From positions 682,001 through 746,000 of the forward strand of contig CAWCVN010000005.1 of NCBI GenBank assembly GCA_963799045.1: a stretch of DNA of 64,000 bases, in the 5' to 3' direction. Of this stretch, positions 7,889-16,885 are shown one piece after another (positions within the stretch are counted from its first letter, which is position 1; the number at the start of each line of letters is the position of its first letter). A program made the position numbers and the translations under genes. The notes beneath the pieces are model-generated. The model saw nothing but the letters and a program-made list of their open reading frames with translations. It was not told the origin of the DNA and searched no databases. The DNA is from DASRSS01 sp963799045 (lineage in GTDB: Bacteria; Actinomycetota; Actinomycetes; Mycobacteriales; Jatrophihabitantaceae).

Positions 7889-8548
7889 TCAGCCGTCGCG
7901 GCTGCGCCAGTGCGCCATCCCGAGCGCGATCAGCCGCAGCTGGCGCTCGGCCTGCCCGAGCACCCGTTGCTCGTCCTCGGCGTGCCGCTGGTCGCGCTCG
8001 AGCAGGGCCAGCACCGTGTTGAGCATCGCGGCCACCATGAGGTCGGCGGCCATCTCGAGATCCTCGGAGTTCCAGCCGGCCGGTGCGGCAGCGCTCAGGC
8101 GCGCGAGGTCGACGCTGAGTTCGCTGGTGAACAGTCGTAGCTCGATGGCGATCGCGCGTCGCACGGCCGCCACGCCGCCGTAGCGTTCCCTGCTGAGGAA
8201 CTGGAACTGCGCGGGGTTCTCGCGCACCTGCCGCCCGAGAATCTGCAGCGTCTCGGCGATGATGTCGCCGTGGCTGGCCGCGCCGCGCCGCGCGTCGCGC
8301 AGCATCTGGCGCAACGGCCGCATGCACTCGTCGACGAGCTCCACGCCGAGCGCGTCCATCGACTCGAAGTGCCGGTAGAAGGCGGTCGGAACGATGTCCG
8401 CCGCGCGGGCGACCTCGCGCAGGCTGATGCTGGCCAGGCTGCGTCGGGTGACCAGCTGCAGCGTGACGTCGAGCAGCCGCTGGCGGGTGCGCTCCTTGCG
8501 CTCGGCGCGGCTGGCGCGTCCGGCCAGCCGGGTATCGCTGTCGGTCAC
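7889..8548 (-). CDS. TetR-family repressor, probably of the desaturase genes
   Basis: A 219-residue TetR regulator from a GTG at 8548. The N-terminal helix-turn-helix spans about residues 15-65 (ERKERTRQRLLDV, ISLREVARAADIVPTAFYRHF), followed by an all-helical ligand domain. The sequence is FabR-like. It is divergent from a ferredoxin reductase/desaturase pair, the arrangement in which such repressors adjust unsaturated fatty acid synthesis to acyl supply. A perfect inverted repeat lies just before its start codon and another between the two genes. Direct control of the desaturase is inferred from position and family. Confidence 0.85.
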   Translation of the reverse strand: MTDSDTRLAGRASRAERKERTRQRLLDVTLQLVTRRSLASISLREVARAADIVPTAFYRHFESMDALGVELVDECMRPLRQMLRDARRGAASHGDIIAETLQILGRQVRENPAQFQFLSRERYGGVAAVRRAIAIELRLFTSELSVDLARLSAAAPAGWNSEDLEMAADLMVAAMLNTVLALLERDQRHAEDEQRVLGQAERQLRLIALGMAHWRSRDG

Positions 8549-8551
8549 AGC

Positions 8552-8572
8552 AGCACAGAGTACGCCTGTGCT
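8552..8572. promoter_or_regulatory. inverted repeat upstream of the TetR gene
   Basis: AGCACAG and CTGTGCT flank a 7-base spacer four bases upstream of the GTG start. This position suits an operator for negative autoregulation or a leaderless start region. Confidence 0.35.
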
Positions 8573-8621
8573 CAGAACCGGAGGCTCGCGCGAAACGTAC
8601 GCCGGATCACGCCTGACCGGA

Positions 8622-8677
8622 TTGACACATGGTCGGCTCCCTCGCTTCACTAGTTGAGTGTACGACCGTGCACTGAA
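8622..8677 (+). promoter_or_regulatory. candidate promoter and TetR operator for reductase/desaturase
   Basis: TTGACA at 8622-8627 is followed, with an 18-base spacer, by TTCACT (8646-8651). Immediately downstream TTGAGTGTAC and GTGCACTGAA form an inverted repeat (8 of 10 paired, 4-base spacer; 8654-8677). A repressor bound here would cover the transcription start. The element lies 18 bases before the chosen GTG start of the reductase. Confidence 0.45.
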
Positions 8678-8695
8678 TGCAGGGACGGAAATGGC

Positions 8696-9831
8696 GTGAC
8701 CGCACTCGCTCCGTCGCCGCGCACCCGCCGGCGCCGACTCTCCCCGCTCGCGCTGTTCGAAGCGCTGGCGACCCCGCACGGCGTCGACCGCTACCTGGAA
8801 CTCGTCCATCCGATGCTCACCGTCCGGGAGCTGCGCGCCGAGGTCACCGAGGTCCGGCCGGCCACCGACGACACGCGTCACCCTGACGCTGCGCCCCACC
8901 CGCCAGTGGCGAGGCTTCCGGGCCGGCCAGTTCGTCGCAGATCACCGTCGACGTCGACGGCGTGCGCCGACACCCGGTGCTACTCTCCGTCGAGCTCGCA
9001 GTACCGTGCCGACGGCCGGTTCGAGCTCACGGTCAAGGCACACCCGGGCGGTTTGGTGTCGCAGCACCTGGGCGCGCACGCCAAGCCCGGGCTCGTCGTG
9101 GGGCTGTCCCAGGCCGACGGCACGTTCACCCTGCCCGAACCGCGCCCGGAGCGGATCCTGCTGATCAGCGGCGGCAGCGGCATCACCCCGGTGCTGTCGA
9201 TGCTGCGCACGCTGTGCGACGAGGGGCACCTACGCGGGCGAGATCGCGCTCCTGCACTACTGCGACCGCGCCGAGCACGTCGCCGTATCGGTGCCGAGCT
9301 GCGCGCCCTGGCCGCCGCGCGCACCCGAACGTCGCCGTCGCTGTCGCGACTACCCGGGCGGGCGATGGCGACCTCACCGGGCGGTTCGCCGCCAGACGCA
9401 CCTGCGTGCGGTCGCGCCTTGGTCGGCCGACGACGCGGGAACCGAGACGTACCTGTGCGGTCCGGCGTCGCTCATGGGCGCGGTGCGCGACCACTACCGC
9501 TCGCAGCGGCCGGCGAGCAGCGCCTGCACACCGAGGAGTTCCGGCCGCCGCCCGCCGTCGCGCCCGAGGCGGCCGCGACCGGCACCGTGACGTTCAGCCG
9601 GTCGGCACCGCGGCGCCCAACACCGGCGCAGACCCTGCTGGACCAGGCCGAGGCGGCGGGGCTGACGCCCGAGCACGGCTGCCGGATGGGCATCTGCTTC
9701 TCCTGCACCCAGGTCAAGACCCGCGGCTGCACCCGCAACATCCGCACCGGCGAGACTCAACAGCGACCCCGACGTCGAGATGCAGCTGTGCATCTCGGCC
9801 CCCGTCGGCGACGTCGCCACTCGACATCTAG
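8696..9831 (+). CDS. ferredoxin reductase partner of the desaturase (frameshifted as read)
   Basis: Flavin- and [2Fe-2S]-containing electron carrier that passes NADPH electrons to a membrane desaturase, resembling the reductase paired with mycobacterial DesA3. Reading from the GTG at 8696 (MTALAPSPRTRR) gives the N-terminus. FAD/NADPH segments (LLISGGSGITPVLSMLRTL) follow in another frame, then a C-terminal plant-type ferredoxin domain with GCRMGICFSC and a last cysteine in MQLCISAP. Several one-base breaks are visible, for example an extra G near 8938. True end taken at LDI-stop (9831), 14 bases before the desaturase. Confidence 0.8.
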
Positions 9832-9844
9832 GAGACCTGAACCG

Positions 9845-10958
9845 ATGACGCATCACCCTGACCGAAGAGCAGATCGACGACCTCGGCCGCGAGCTCGACG
9901 AGCTGCGGCGGCGGGTCGTCGCAGACCTCGGCGTGGACGACCGCGACTACATCTACACGGATCATCAAGCCCAGCGCGCCCTCGAGGTGGCCGGCCGCGG
10001 CACGCTGTTCGCTGAGCGTCCTGCCGCCGTTCTGGCTGGCGCGGCACCGCCGCGCTGAGCCTGTCGAAGATCCTCGACAACATGGAGGTCGGCCACAACG
10101 TCATGCACGGCCAGTACGACTGGATGCGTGACCCGGCGCTGAACTCGAAGATGTTCGAGTGGGACACCGCCTGCCCGTCCGACCAGTGGCGCCACTCGCA
10201 CAACTACATGCACCACACGTTCACCAACATCGTCGACAAGGACCGCGACATCGGCTACGGCATCCTGCGCATGGACCCGGCGCAGAAGTGGAACCCCTAC
10301 TACCTGGGCAACCCGCTGTGGGCGTTCCTGCTGATGACCTTCTTCGAGTACGGCGTCGCGCTGCACGACCTCGAGGTCGAGAACGTGCTGTCCGGCAAGC
10401 GAGTCCTGGCGGGACAACAAGAAGCTGTGGCGCGGTATCTGGCGCAAGAGCGGCAAGCAGATGCTCAAGGACTACGTGCTGTTCCCGGCGCTCACCGGCC
10501 CCCAGTTCCTGTCGACCCTGAGCGGCCAACGCCACAGCGAACCTGGTGCGCAACCTCTGGGCGTACTCGATCATCTTCTGCGGCCACTTCCCGTCGCGGT
10601 GTCGCGACCTTCACCGAGGAGGAGTGCGAGGACGAGACGCGCGGGCACTGGTACGTCCGGCAGATGCTGGGGTCGGCGAACATCACCGGCAGCCCGCTGT
10701 TCCACATCCTCTCGGGCAACCTCTCGCACCAGATCGAGCATCACCTGTTCCCGGACATCCCCGCCTTCCGCTACCCACAGATCGCGGCCGAGGTCAGGGC
10801 GCTCTGCGAGAAGTACGGGCTGCCCTACAACACGGGCGGGCTGTCCGAAGCAGCTCGGCTCGACCTGGTCGAAGATCTTCCGGCTCGCCCTGCCCGGCGG
10901 ACGCCCGTCCGACGAGCCGGCGATTACCGTGGTTGCCGAGCCGCGTGTGGCCGCGTAG
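9845..10958 (+). CDS. membrane fatty-acid desaturase, DesA3-like (frameshifted as read)
   Basis: Di-iron acyl desaturase introducing a cis double bond into long-chain acyl groups. The three histidine boxes are intact: HNVMH, HSHNYMHH and QIEHH. The ribosome site AGGAGA precedes the ATG at 9845. The reading is broken at least six times, each consistent with one added base (at codon 3, and near 9960, 10395, 10525, 10600 and 10850). Removing them restores a continuous protein of about 365 residues ending VVAEPRVAA. Repair of all breaks by the same kind of change argues for consensus error. Confidence 0.82.
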
Positions 10959-10975
10959 CGAAGGGAAGTGCTGGC

Positions 10976-11194
10976 ATGGTCGGCAGGTTCGAAATCGGCA
11001 AGGATGTCGCCCAGGAACTGGCCGAGTCCGCCGCCGTGCACGTGGGCCGGATCTCCACGATCGTGACCACCGCGGTCCGCGACGTCGCGCGGGAGGTCGG
11101 CTCCTGGGCCAGTGAGGCCATCGAGATGCGTGACGCAGCCGCCCGCGCCCAGGCCGACTCCGGCGAGGACCTGCCCGGCTTCGACGGGCCGTAA
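10976..11194 (+). CDS. small helical protein of unknown function
   Basis: 72 residues from an ATG with GAAGGGAAG upstream, 17 bases after the desaturase and probably cotranscribed with it. The sequence is amphipathic helix throughout (GKDVAQELAESAAVHVGRIS, VTTAVRDVAREVGSWASEA) with an acidic tail and no transmembrane segment. I recognise no family. It might be a membrane-surface or regulatory partner of the desaturase, but only position supports that. Confidence 0.65.
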   Translation: MVGRFEIGKDVAQELAESAAVHVGRISTIVTTAVRDVAREVGSWASEAIEMRDAAARAQADSGEDLPGFDGP

Positions 11195-11210
11195 CCGGCT
11201 CGAACACCGG

Positions 11211-11225
11211 CGGCGACCGTCGCCG
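11211..11225. terminator. weak hairpin after the desaturase operon
   Basis: CGGCGAC and GTCGCCG around a central C, 17 bases after the stop of the small helical gene and before the putative hut promoter. A U-tract is absent. The position suits a terminator; the fold is modest. Confidence 0.3.
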
Positions 11226-11237
11226 TGGAGTCTGGGA

Positions 11238-11295
11238 TATGGGACAAGCGCCGGCGCGTCGTGCTGGCTCGCCGGTGCCCACGCGGTGTCCCATA
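11238..11295. promoter_or_regulatory. spaced inverted repeat upstream of the hut operon
   Basis: TATGGGACA (11238-11246) and its exact complement TGTCCCATA (11287-11295) lie 40 bases apart. The right arm ends 5 bases before a GTG that could be a leaderless start. This looks like a two-site operator bound by a looping or tetrameric regulator (IclR- or GntR-like proteins are candidates by analogy). No regulator gene is adjacent. Confidence 0.45.
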
Positions 11296-12488
11296 GAGCG
11301 GTGCATGCCTTCGACCGCCTCTGGGCCGAGTTGGAACCGATCGGCCGCTGCGAGCGGTCGGGCGGCTACCGCAGATTCGCCTGGACCGACACCGATCGGC
11401 AGCTGCGCGAATGGTTCGCCGCTCAGGCCGCCGACCGCGGGCTGGAGCTGACCGTCGACCGCGCCGGCAACCAGTGGGCCTGGTGGGGCGACCCGGACCG
11501 CGCGCCCGGCGTGGTGCTCGGCTCGCACCTGGACTCGGTGCCCGACGGCGGCGCGTTCGACGGCCCGCTCGGCGTCGTGTCGGCGTTCGTCGCCCTGGAT
11601 GGGCTGCGCGCCCAGGCAGACCCGCCGGCCCGGCCCGTGGGCGTGGTCAACTTCGGCGACGAGGAGGGCTCGCGCTTCGGCGTCGCATGCGCAGGCTCGC
11701 GCATCCTCACCGGCGCCCTCGACGCCGACCGGGCACGCGCACTGCGCGATGCGGACGGCGTCACCATGGCCGAGGCGCTCACCCGCGCGGGCCGGGACGC
11801 AGCCGAGCTCGGGCCCGACCCCGAGGCGGTGCGGCGCATCGGCAGCCTCGTGGAGTTGCACATCGAGCAGGGCCGCGGCCTGGTCGACCTCGGCCGGCAG
11901 GTGGCTGTCGGCGACGCGGTGTGGCCGCACGGCCGGTGGCGGATCGACCTGCCGGGCGAGGCCAACCACGCCGGAACGACCCGGCTGGCGGATCGACACG
12001 ACCCGATGCTGGACCTCGCCAGGGTGCTGGAGCAAGCCCGCGCGGCCGCGGAACGGCACGGGGCGCTGGCGACCTGCGGCAAGGTACGGGTCGACCCCAA
12101 CGGCGTCAACGCCATCCCGTCGAACGTGAGCGTGTGGCTCGACTCGCGGGGGGCGCGGCGCGAGCAGGTCGACGCCGTCGTGGCCGAGCTGTCCGCGCTG
12201 ACGGCCGAGCTCGGCGGCCAGCTGTCCGCCGAATCCTGGACCGACCGCACCGGCTTCGATCCGGCGCTGGCCGGCCGGCTCAGCCGCCTGCTCGGCGGGG
12301 CGCCGCGGTTGGAGACCGGCGCGGGACACGACGCCGGGGTGCTCGCCAACGCGGGTGTCACCGCCGCGATGCTGTTCGTGCGCAATCCCACCGGCGTCTC
12401 GCACTCGCCGGCGGAATTCGCCGAACGCGACGACTGCCTCGCCGGCATCGAGGCGTTGACAGCCGTCGTGACGGATCTCGCCTCGTGA
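11286..12488 (+). CDS. M20-family amidohydrolase, probable N-formylglutamate deformylase (alternative form)
   Basis: A roughly 400-residue metal-dependent amidohydrolase related to allantoate amidohydrolase and N-carbamoyl amino acid hydrolases. Metal ligands are visible in LGSHLDSVPDGGAFDGPLG, FGDEEGSRFG and ELHIEQG, and the dimer/substrate segment in GEANHAGTT. In actinobacterial histidine pathways this family sits between hutF and the earlier genes and is thought to replace HutG, releasing formate and glutamate from N-formylglutamate; the assignment here rests on that context. The start is uncertain: GTG 11286 overlaps the inverted repeat, while GTG 11301 would fit a leaderless message. 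Its stop overlaps hutF by GTGA. Confidence 0.8.
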   Translation: MSHRAVHAFDRLWAELEPIGRCERSGGYRRFAWTDTDRQLREWFAAQAADRGLELTVDRAGNQWAWWGDPDRAPGVVLGSHLDSVPDGGAFDGPLGVVSAFVALDGLRAQADPPARPVGVVNFGDEEGSRFGVACAGSRILTGALDADRARALRDADGVTMAEALTRAGRDAAELGPDPEAVRRIGSLVELHIEQGRGLVDLGRQVAVGDAVWPHGRWRIDLPGEANHAGTTRLADRHDPMLDLARVLEQARAAAERHGALATCGKVRVDPNGVNAIPSNVSVWLDSRGARREQVDAVVAELSALTAELGGQLSAESWTDRTGFDPALAGRLSRLLGGAPRLETGAGHDAGVLANAGVTAAMLFVRNPTGVSHSPAEFAERDDCLAGIEALTAVVTDLAS

Positions 12489-13795
12489 GAATGCACGCGG
12501 CGCTGGCGCTGTTGCCGGACGGGCTCGCCCGCAACGTCACCTTCGACGTCGACGGCACCAGCTTCGCCGCCGTGACCGCGGGGACCGAGCCGGCCGATGC
12601 CGTGCGGCTGCCGGGCATCGTGCTGCCCGGCTTCGCCAACGCCCACAGCCACGCCTTCCATCGCGCGCTGCGCGGCCGGACGCAGGAGGGAGGCACCTTC
12701 TGGAGCTGGCGCGAGCGCATGTACGCGCTGGCGTCCTGCCTGGACCCCGACTCCTACCTCGCGTTGGCGCGCGCGACGTACGCGGAGATGGCGCTTGCGG
12801 GCGTCACCGGTGTGGGTGAGTTCCACTACCTACACCACGCGCCAGGCGGAGCGCCGTACGCCGACCCGAACGCGATGGCCGAGGCGCTGCGCCAGGCCGC
12901 GGGCGAGGCCGGCATCCGCCTGACGCTACTGGACACCTGCTACCTGGCCGGCGGGCTCGTCGGCGGCGGGCATCGCCCCCCGGACGAGGTTCAGCGGCGC
13001 TTCTGCGACCCCGACGTCGACGCCTGGGCCGCCCGGGTCGGCCTGCTGCGCGAGTCGGCCGGCATGCGCACCGGTGCCGCGATCCACTCGGTGCGCGCCG
13101 TGCCACGCGAGGCGATCGCTCCCGTCCAGGCGGTCGCGAACGGCCGGCCCCTGCACCTCCACCTCTCCGAGCAGCCGGCCGAGAACGACGCCTGCCGCGA
13201 CTTCTACGGCTGCACGCCCACCGAACTGCTCCACGACACCGGGGCGCTGGGCCGCGCCACGACCGTGGTGCACGCCACGCACCTGACCGACGATGACGTC
13301 GCGACACTGGGCGGCGCCCGCGTCACGGCCTGCTTCTGCCCGACCACCGAGCGCGACCTGGCCGACGGCATCGGCCCGGCGCGCGCACTGCGGGACGCGG
13401 GTGCCGCCCTCTCGCTCGGCAGCGACCAGCACGCGGTGATCGACTCCATCGAGGAGGCGCGAGCGCTGGAAATGCATGAGCGGCTGGCGTCGAAGCGCCG
13501 GGGGCGGCTGACTCCCGCCGACCTGCTGGCCGCGCTCACCGCACACGAGAGCATCGGCTGGCCCGAGGCCGGGCGGCTCGCGGCGGGTGCCCGCGCCGAC
13601 CTCGTCGCGGTGCGGCTGGACACCGTCCGTACCGCGGGAATCGACCCGGCGCAGGTACTCCTGGCCGCCACGGCGGCCGACGTGGACACGGTGCTCGTCG
13701 ACGGCGACGTCGTCGTGTCCGGCGGACGGCACCGGCTCGGCGACGTCGGCGCGCTGCTCGCCGAGGCGATCACGCCGCTGTGGGGCCGGCCGTGA
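12485..13795 (+). CDS. hutF: formimidoylglutamate deiminase
   Basis: Amidohydrolase-superfamily enzyme converting N-formimidoyl-L-glutamate to N-formyl-L-glutamate and ammonia. About 436 residues. Metal ligands: NAHSHAFHR near residue 55, HLHLSEQ near 225, VVHATHLT near 260 and SDQH near 315. Start GTG at 12485 is coupled to the upstream hydrolase; ATG at 12491 is an alternative. It overlaps hutI at its 3' end (GTGA), so the three genes form one operon for the lower, deformylating route of histidine breakdown. hutH and hutU are not in the window. Confidence 0.92.
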   Translation: MRMHAALALLPDGLARNVTFDVDGTSFAAVTAGTEPADAVRLPGIVLPGFANAHSHAFHRALRGRTQEGGTFWSWRERMYALASCLDPDSYLALARATYAEMALAGVTGVGEFHYLHHAPGGAPYADPNAMAEALRQAAGEAGIRLTLLDTCYLAGGLVGGGHRPPDEVQRRFCDPDVDAWAARVGLLRESAGMRTGAAIHSVRAVPREAIAPVQAVANGRPLHLHLSEQPAENDACRDFYGCTPTELLHDTGALGRATTVVHATHLTDDDVATLGGARVTACFCPTTERDLADGIGPARALRDAGAALSLGSDQHAVIDSIEEARALEMHERLASKRRGRLTPADLLAALTAHESIGWPEAGRLAAGARADLVAVRLDTVRTAGIDPAQVLLAATAADVDTVLVDGDVVVSGGRHRLGDVGALLAEAITPLWGRP

Positions 13796-14947
13796 GCAGG
13801 TTGATCACGGATATCGGCCAGCTGGTCACCAACGACCCGGCGACCGGCGACGGTTCGCGGCTGGGCGTGCTCGCCGACGCCGCCGTCGTCGTCGACGCGG
13901 GAGCAATCGCGTGGTTGGGGCCGGCGGCCCACGCCCCGGCAGCGGACGAGCGGACGCAGCTCGGCGGCCACGCGGTGATTCCCGGGTTCGTGGACTCCCA
14001 CTCACACCTGGTGTTCGCCGGAGACCGCAGCGCCGAGTTCACCGCACGCATGGCCGGAAGTCCTTATGACGGAGGCGGAATCGCCACCACTGTGACCGCG
14101 ACGCGGGCGGCCGGAGACGACGAGCTGCGCGCCCTGCTGGCGCGCCGCGTAGCGGAGATGTCCGAGCAGGGCACCACCACGATCGAGATCAAGAGCGGGT
14201 ACGGGCTGACCGTCGCCGACGAGCAACGCGCGCTGCGGCTGGCCGGCGAGCTCACGCCCGAGACCACCTACCTCGGTGCGCACGTCGTCCCGGCCGGCGC
14301 CGTGCGGCGCGGAGTATCTGCAGCTGGTGATCGGCGAGATGCTGAGTGTCTGCGCGCCGCTGGCGCGGTGGATCGACGTGTTCTGCGAACCGGCCAGCCG
14401 GCACGCGTTCGACGCCGACGAGTCGCGCGCGGTCCTCACCGCCGGAGCCGCGGCGGGCCTCGGCCTGCGGGTTCACGGCAACCAGCTAGCACCCGGCCCG
14501 GGAGCCCGCCTGGCCGTCGAGCTCGGCGCGGCGAGCGTGGACCACTGCACCTACCTCGACGACGGGGATGTCGACGCGCTCGCCGCGGGAGACACCGTCG
14601 CCACCCTGCTGCCCGGCGTCGAGTTCTGCACCCGCTCGCCGTATCCGGACGCCCGCCGACTGCTCGACGCCGGCGTGACGCTCGCGCTGGCCACGGACTG
14701 CAACCCCGGGACCTGCTACAGCAGTTCGATGCCGTTCGTGATCGCGCTCGCGGTACGCGAGCTGCGCATGACTCCCGCGGAGGCGCTGTGGGCGGCCACC
14801 GCGGGCGGTGCCGCGGCACTGCGCCGTGCTGACATCGGGGTGCTACGCGTCGGCGCGCGGGCCGACCTCACCGTGCTGGACGCCCCGACGTACGAACACC
14901 TCGCGTACCGCCCGGGCGTCCCGATTGCCCGCGCGTTGCCCGGCTGA
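13792..14947 (+). CDS. hutI: imidazolonepropionase (frameshifted as read)
   Basis: Hydrolyses 4-imidazolone-5-propionate to formimidoylglutamate, the step feeding HutF. The first frame holds VIPGFVDSHSHLVFAGDR, the glycine-rich SPYDGGGIATTV and IEIKSGYGL up to LGAHVVPAG. From about 14310 the homology continues in another frame with EYLQLVIGEML, RVHGNQLAPG, SVDHCTYL and LATDCNPGTCYSSSMP. One indel, perhaps with a small deletion, lies at 14300-14320 in a run of GC-rich sequence. The rest is family length. Its last 105 bases overlap the 3' end of a convergent transporter gene. Confidence 0.85.
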
Positions 14948-15892
14948 GCGGCTCACTCGTCCGTACCCCGTGTGCTGGTCCTCGTGCTGGTCCTCGTGCT
15001 GGTCCTCGTGCCGGTACAGGTGCTGGGTGGTGGCGCGATACACGTCGAGCAGGTCCGAGCGCCCGATGAGCGCGGTTCCGACGATCATCGCGACCAGGCA
15101 GATCGCCTCGACCACCACGTCACCGACCCCGAGCGAGAGGCTGTCCTCGAGGACGAACACGCCGAGCAGGATGCCGACGATCGGTTCGGCCACGGCAGTC
15201 GGGGGAAGCGAGTAGTCCAGGCGCGCGGCGCGGAAGGCACTCTGAGACAACAGGATGCCCGTCGCCGCCGCGCCGACGACGATGTAGGCCCACGGCGAGG
15301 TCACCAGCGCGCGAACTCCGAGCTCGTCCATGCGCAGCAGCGCGGCCTGGGTGCTGACGTCCTGAAGCCCGTACAGCATCCCTGCTGCGGTCGCGAGCAT
15401 CACCGCCTCGGTCGCCAGATGCCGCATTCCCTTCGACTTGGCGATCACGACCAGCGCGAACACGACCCCGCCGACGACGGACACGGCAAGCAGGCCGACG
15501 TCCCAGGAGGGGCGGGGATGCTCCGGACCGGTGGGGTCGCCGACCGCGATGAACACACCGAGCGCGGCGGACAGCAGTAGCGCGCCGCCGATCTCGTGCC
15601 ATTGCGCCCGCTTGCGGCTCAGCGCGCCGGCGATCAGGAACGCGAACAGCAGGTTCGTCGACAGCAGGGGTTCGACAAGGGCCACCGCGCCGAGTTGCAG
15701 GGCGAGCGCGCCGAGCGCCTGACCGCACACCATCGCGGCGATGCCGAGCCACCACAGGCGGTTGCGCATCAGATGCAGCAGCAGCCGCCACGACAGCAGT
15801 TCGGACAGCGCGGCCTGCGCGGCGACGCGCTGCTGCAGCACCCAGCCCAGCCCGAAGCTGAGCGCTGCCAGCACTCCCGCGACGAAGACCAT
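14843..15892 (-). CDS. DMT-superfamily (NIPA/EamA-like) transporter with acidic-His tail
   Basis: Integral membrane protein of 349 residues with nine to ten hydrophobic segments to about residue 285, resembling DMT permeases annotated as NIPA-like cation transporters. The tail is unusual: HEDQ repeated three times, then a hydrophilic Arg-rich end that runs antisense into hutI. The genuine stop could lie earlier if a base is miscalled in the repeat. Its ATG overlaps the stop of the next upstream DMT gene (ATGA), so the two are coupled and may form a heterodimer. Substrate unknown. Confidence 0.8.
   Translation of the reverse strand: MVFVAGVLAALSFGLGWVLQQRVAAQAALSELLSWRLLLHLMRNRLWWLGIAAMVCGQALGALALQLGAVALVEPLLSTNLLFAFLIAGALSRKRAQWHEIGGALLLSAALGVFIAVGDPTGPEHPRPSWDVGLLAVSVVGGVVFALVVIAKSKGMRHLATEAVMLATAAGMLYGLQDVSTQAALLRMDELGVRALVTSPWAYIVVGAAATGILLSQSAFRAARLDYSLPPTAVAEPIVGILLGVFVLEDSLSLGVGDVVVEAICLVAMIVGTALIGRSDLLDVYRATTQHLYRHEDQHEDQHEDQHTGYGRVSRSAGQRAGNRDARAVREVFVRRGVQHGEVGPRADA
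14972..15007. repeat. 12-bp tandem repeat, three copies
   Basis: GTGCTGGTCCTC occurs three times in direct tandem, followed by a partial copy. On the minus strand it encodes HEDQ repeats in the DMT transporter tail. Slippage-prone and likely polymorphic. Confidence 0.9.
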
Positions 15893-16773
15893 CAGCCGAC
15901 CGTCTCCGGTTCGCTCATGGCCGCGATGTGCGCGGTGGACGAGCGCACCAGCAGCATGACGCCACCGACCACCGAGACCGCGCCGAGTGCCGCGAACACG
16001 AGAACCGGGCCGGTGCGTGTCGTCTCACCGAGGACGACCGTTCCCCACAGCAGCGAGACGAGCGGGTCGAGCAGCGTGATGCCCGGTTGCGCGGCGATGA
16101 GCGTGCCCGCGTGCAGCGCGGCCTGGATGAGGATCACCGACGCGACACCAGCGACGATGAACCCGTACGTCTCCCAGGCGGTGGCGGCTGCGCCGACGCC
16201 GTTGCTGGTCAACCGGGTTACCGAGACCTTGATCAGCGAAGCGGTGAGGCCGAACCCGCTGCCGGCCGCGATTCCGAACAGCGCCGAGCTCAGCGGCGCG
16301 CGCACCATGCGCCCCGCGACGACGAGCGCCACGATGCCGGCGACGGTGCCCGCCGTGGCCAGCGCGGCGACCGGCCCCGAGATCGCGTTGGCGTCACCGC
16401 CCGTCGGCGCCAGCACGACGACGAACACCGCGAGGCCCGCGGCCATGAGCGCGCTGCCCAGCCAGTCCCGCAGGTGGAGCCGGTGCGAGAACACGATGCT
16501 GGCGAGGATGAACGTCATCGGGAGCTCGAGTACCAGCATGGGTTCCACCGAGGAGAGCGTTCCCAGGCCGAGCGCTGTCGCTTGCAGCAGGAACGAGGCG
16601 ACCATCGCCACTCCGCCGAACAGCCACTGCGGGTTGCGGACGAGGGAGAGCAGGAGCCTGGGGCCGAAGGCGCGATCGGCAGGCTGGTCGCTGTTGGCCT
16701 TGCGCTGCAGGACGCTGGAGGCCGCGTTGCACCCAGCAGCGGCGACAGCGATCAGGAGACTAGCCGCGGCCAT
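15892..16773 (-). CDS. DMT-superfamily (NIPA/EamA-like) transporter
   Basis: About 293 residues from the ATG at 16773 (MAAASLLIAVAAAGC), with nine to ten transmembrane segments and a short C-terminal tail. Related to the downstream gene: both share the opening topology with a conserved LQ(Q/R) near residue 20 and an SVEP or LVEP block in the fourth helix. The two genes are translationally coupled, suggesting a two-component carrier. Substrate not identifiable; polyamines, metals and metabolites are all known for DMT proteins. Confidence 0.82.
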   Translation of the reverse strand: MAAASLLIAVAAAGCNAASSVLQRKANSDQPADRAFGPRLLLSLVRNPQWLFGGVAMVASFLLQATALGLGTLSSVEPMLVLELPMTFILASIVFSHRLHLRDWLGSALMAAGLAVFVVVLAPTGGDANAISGPVAALATAGTVAGIVALVVAGRMVRAPLSSALFGIAAGSGFGLTASLIKVSVTRLTSNGVGAAATAWETYGFIVAGVASVILIQAALHAGTLIAAQPGITLLDPLVSLLWGTVVLGETTRTGPVLVFAALGAVSVVGGVMLLVRSSTAHIAAMSEPETVG

Positions 16774-16885
16774 CGCCCCGTCCCCTTCCGCTCGGCGTCG
16801 AAGTCCCCACGTTCGCATGCTGCCATGCAGACGGAGTACCCGAGATGGACCGTCACGTTTGGCTCAGGGTTGTGCTGGGCATCTC

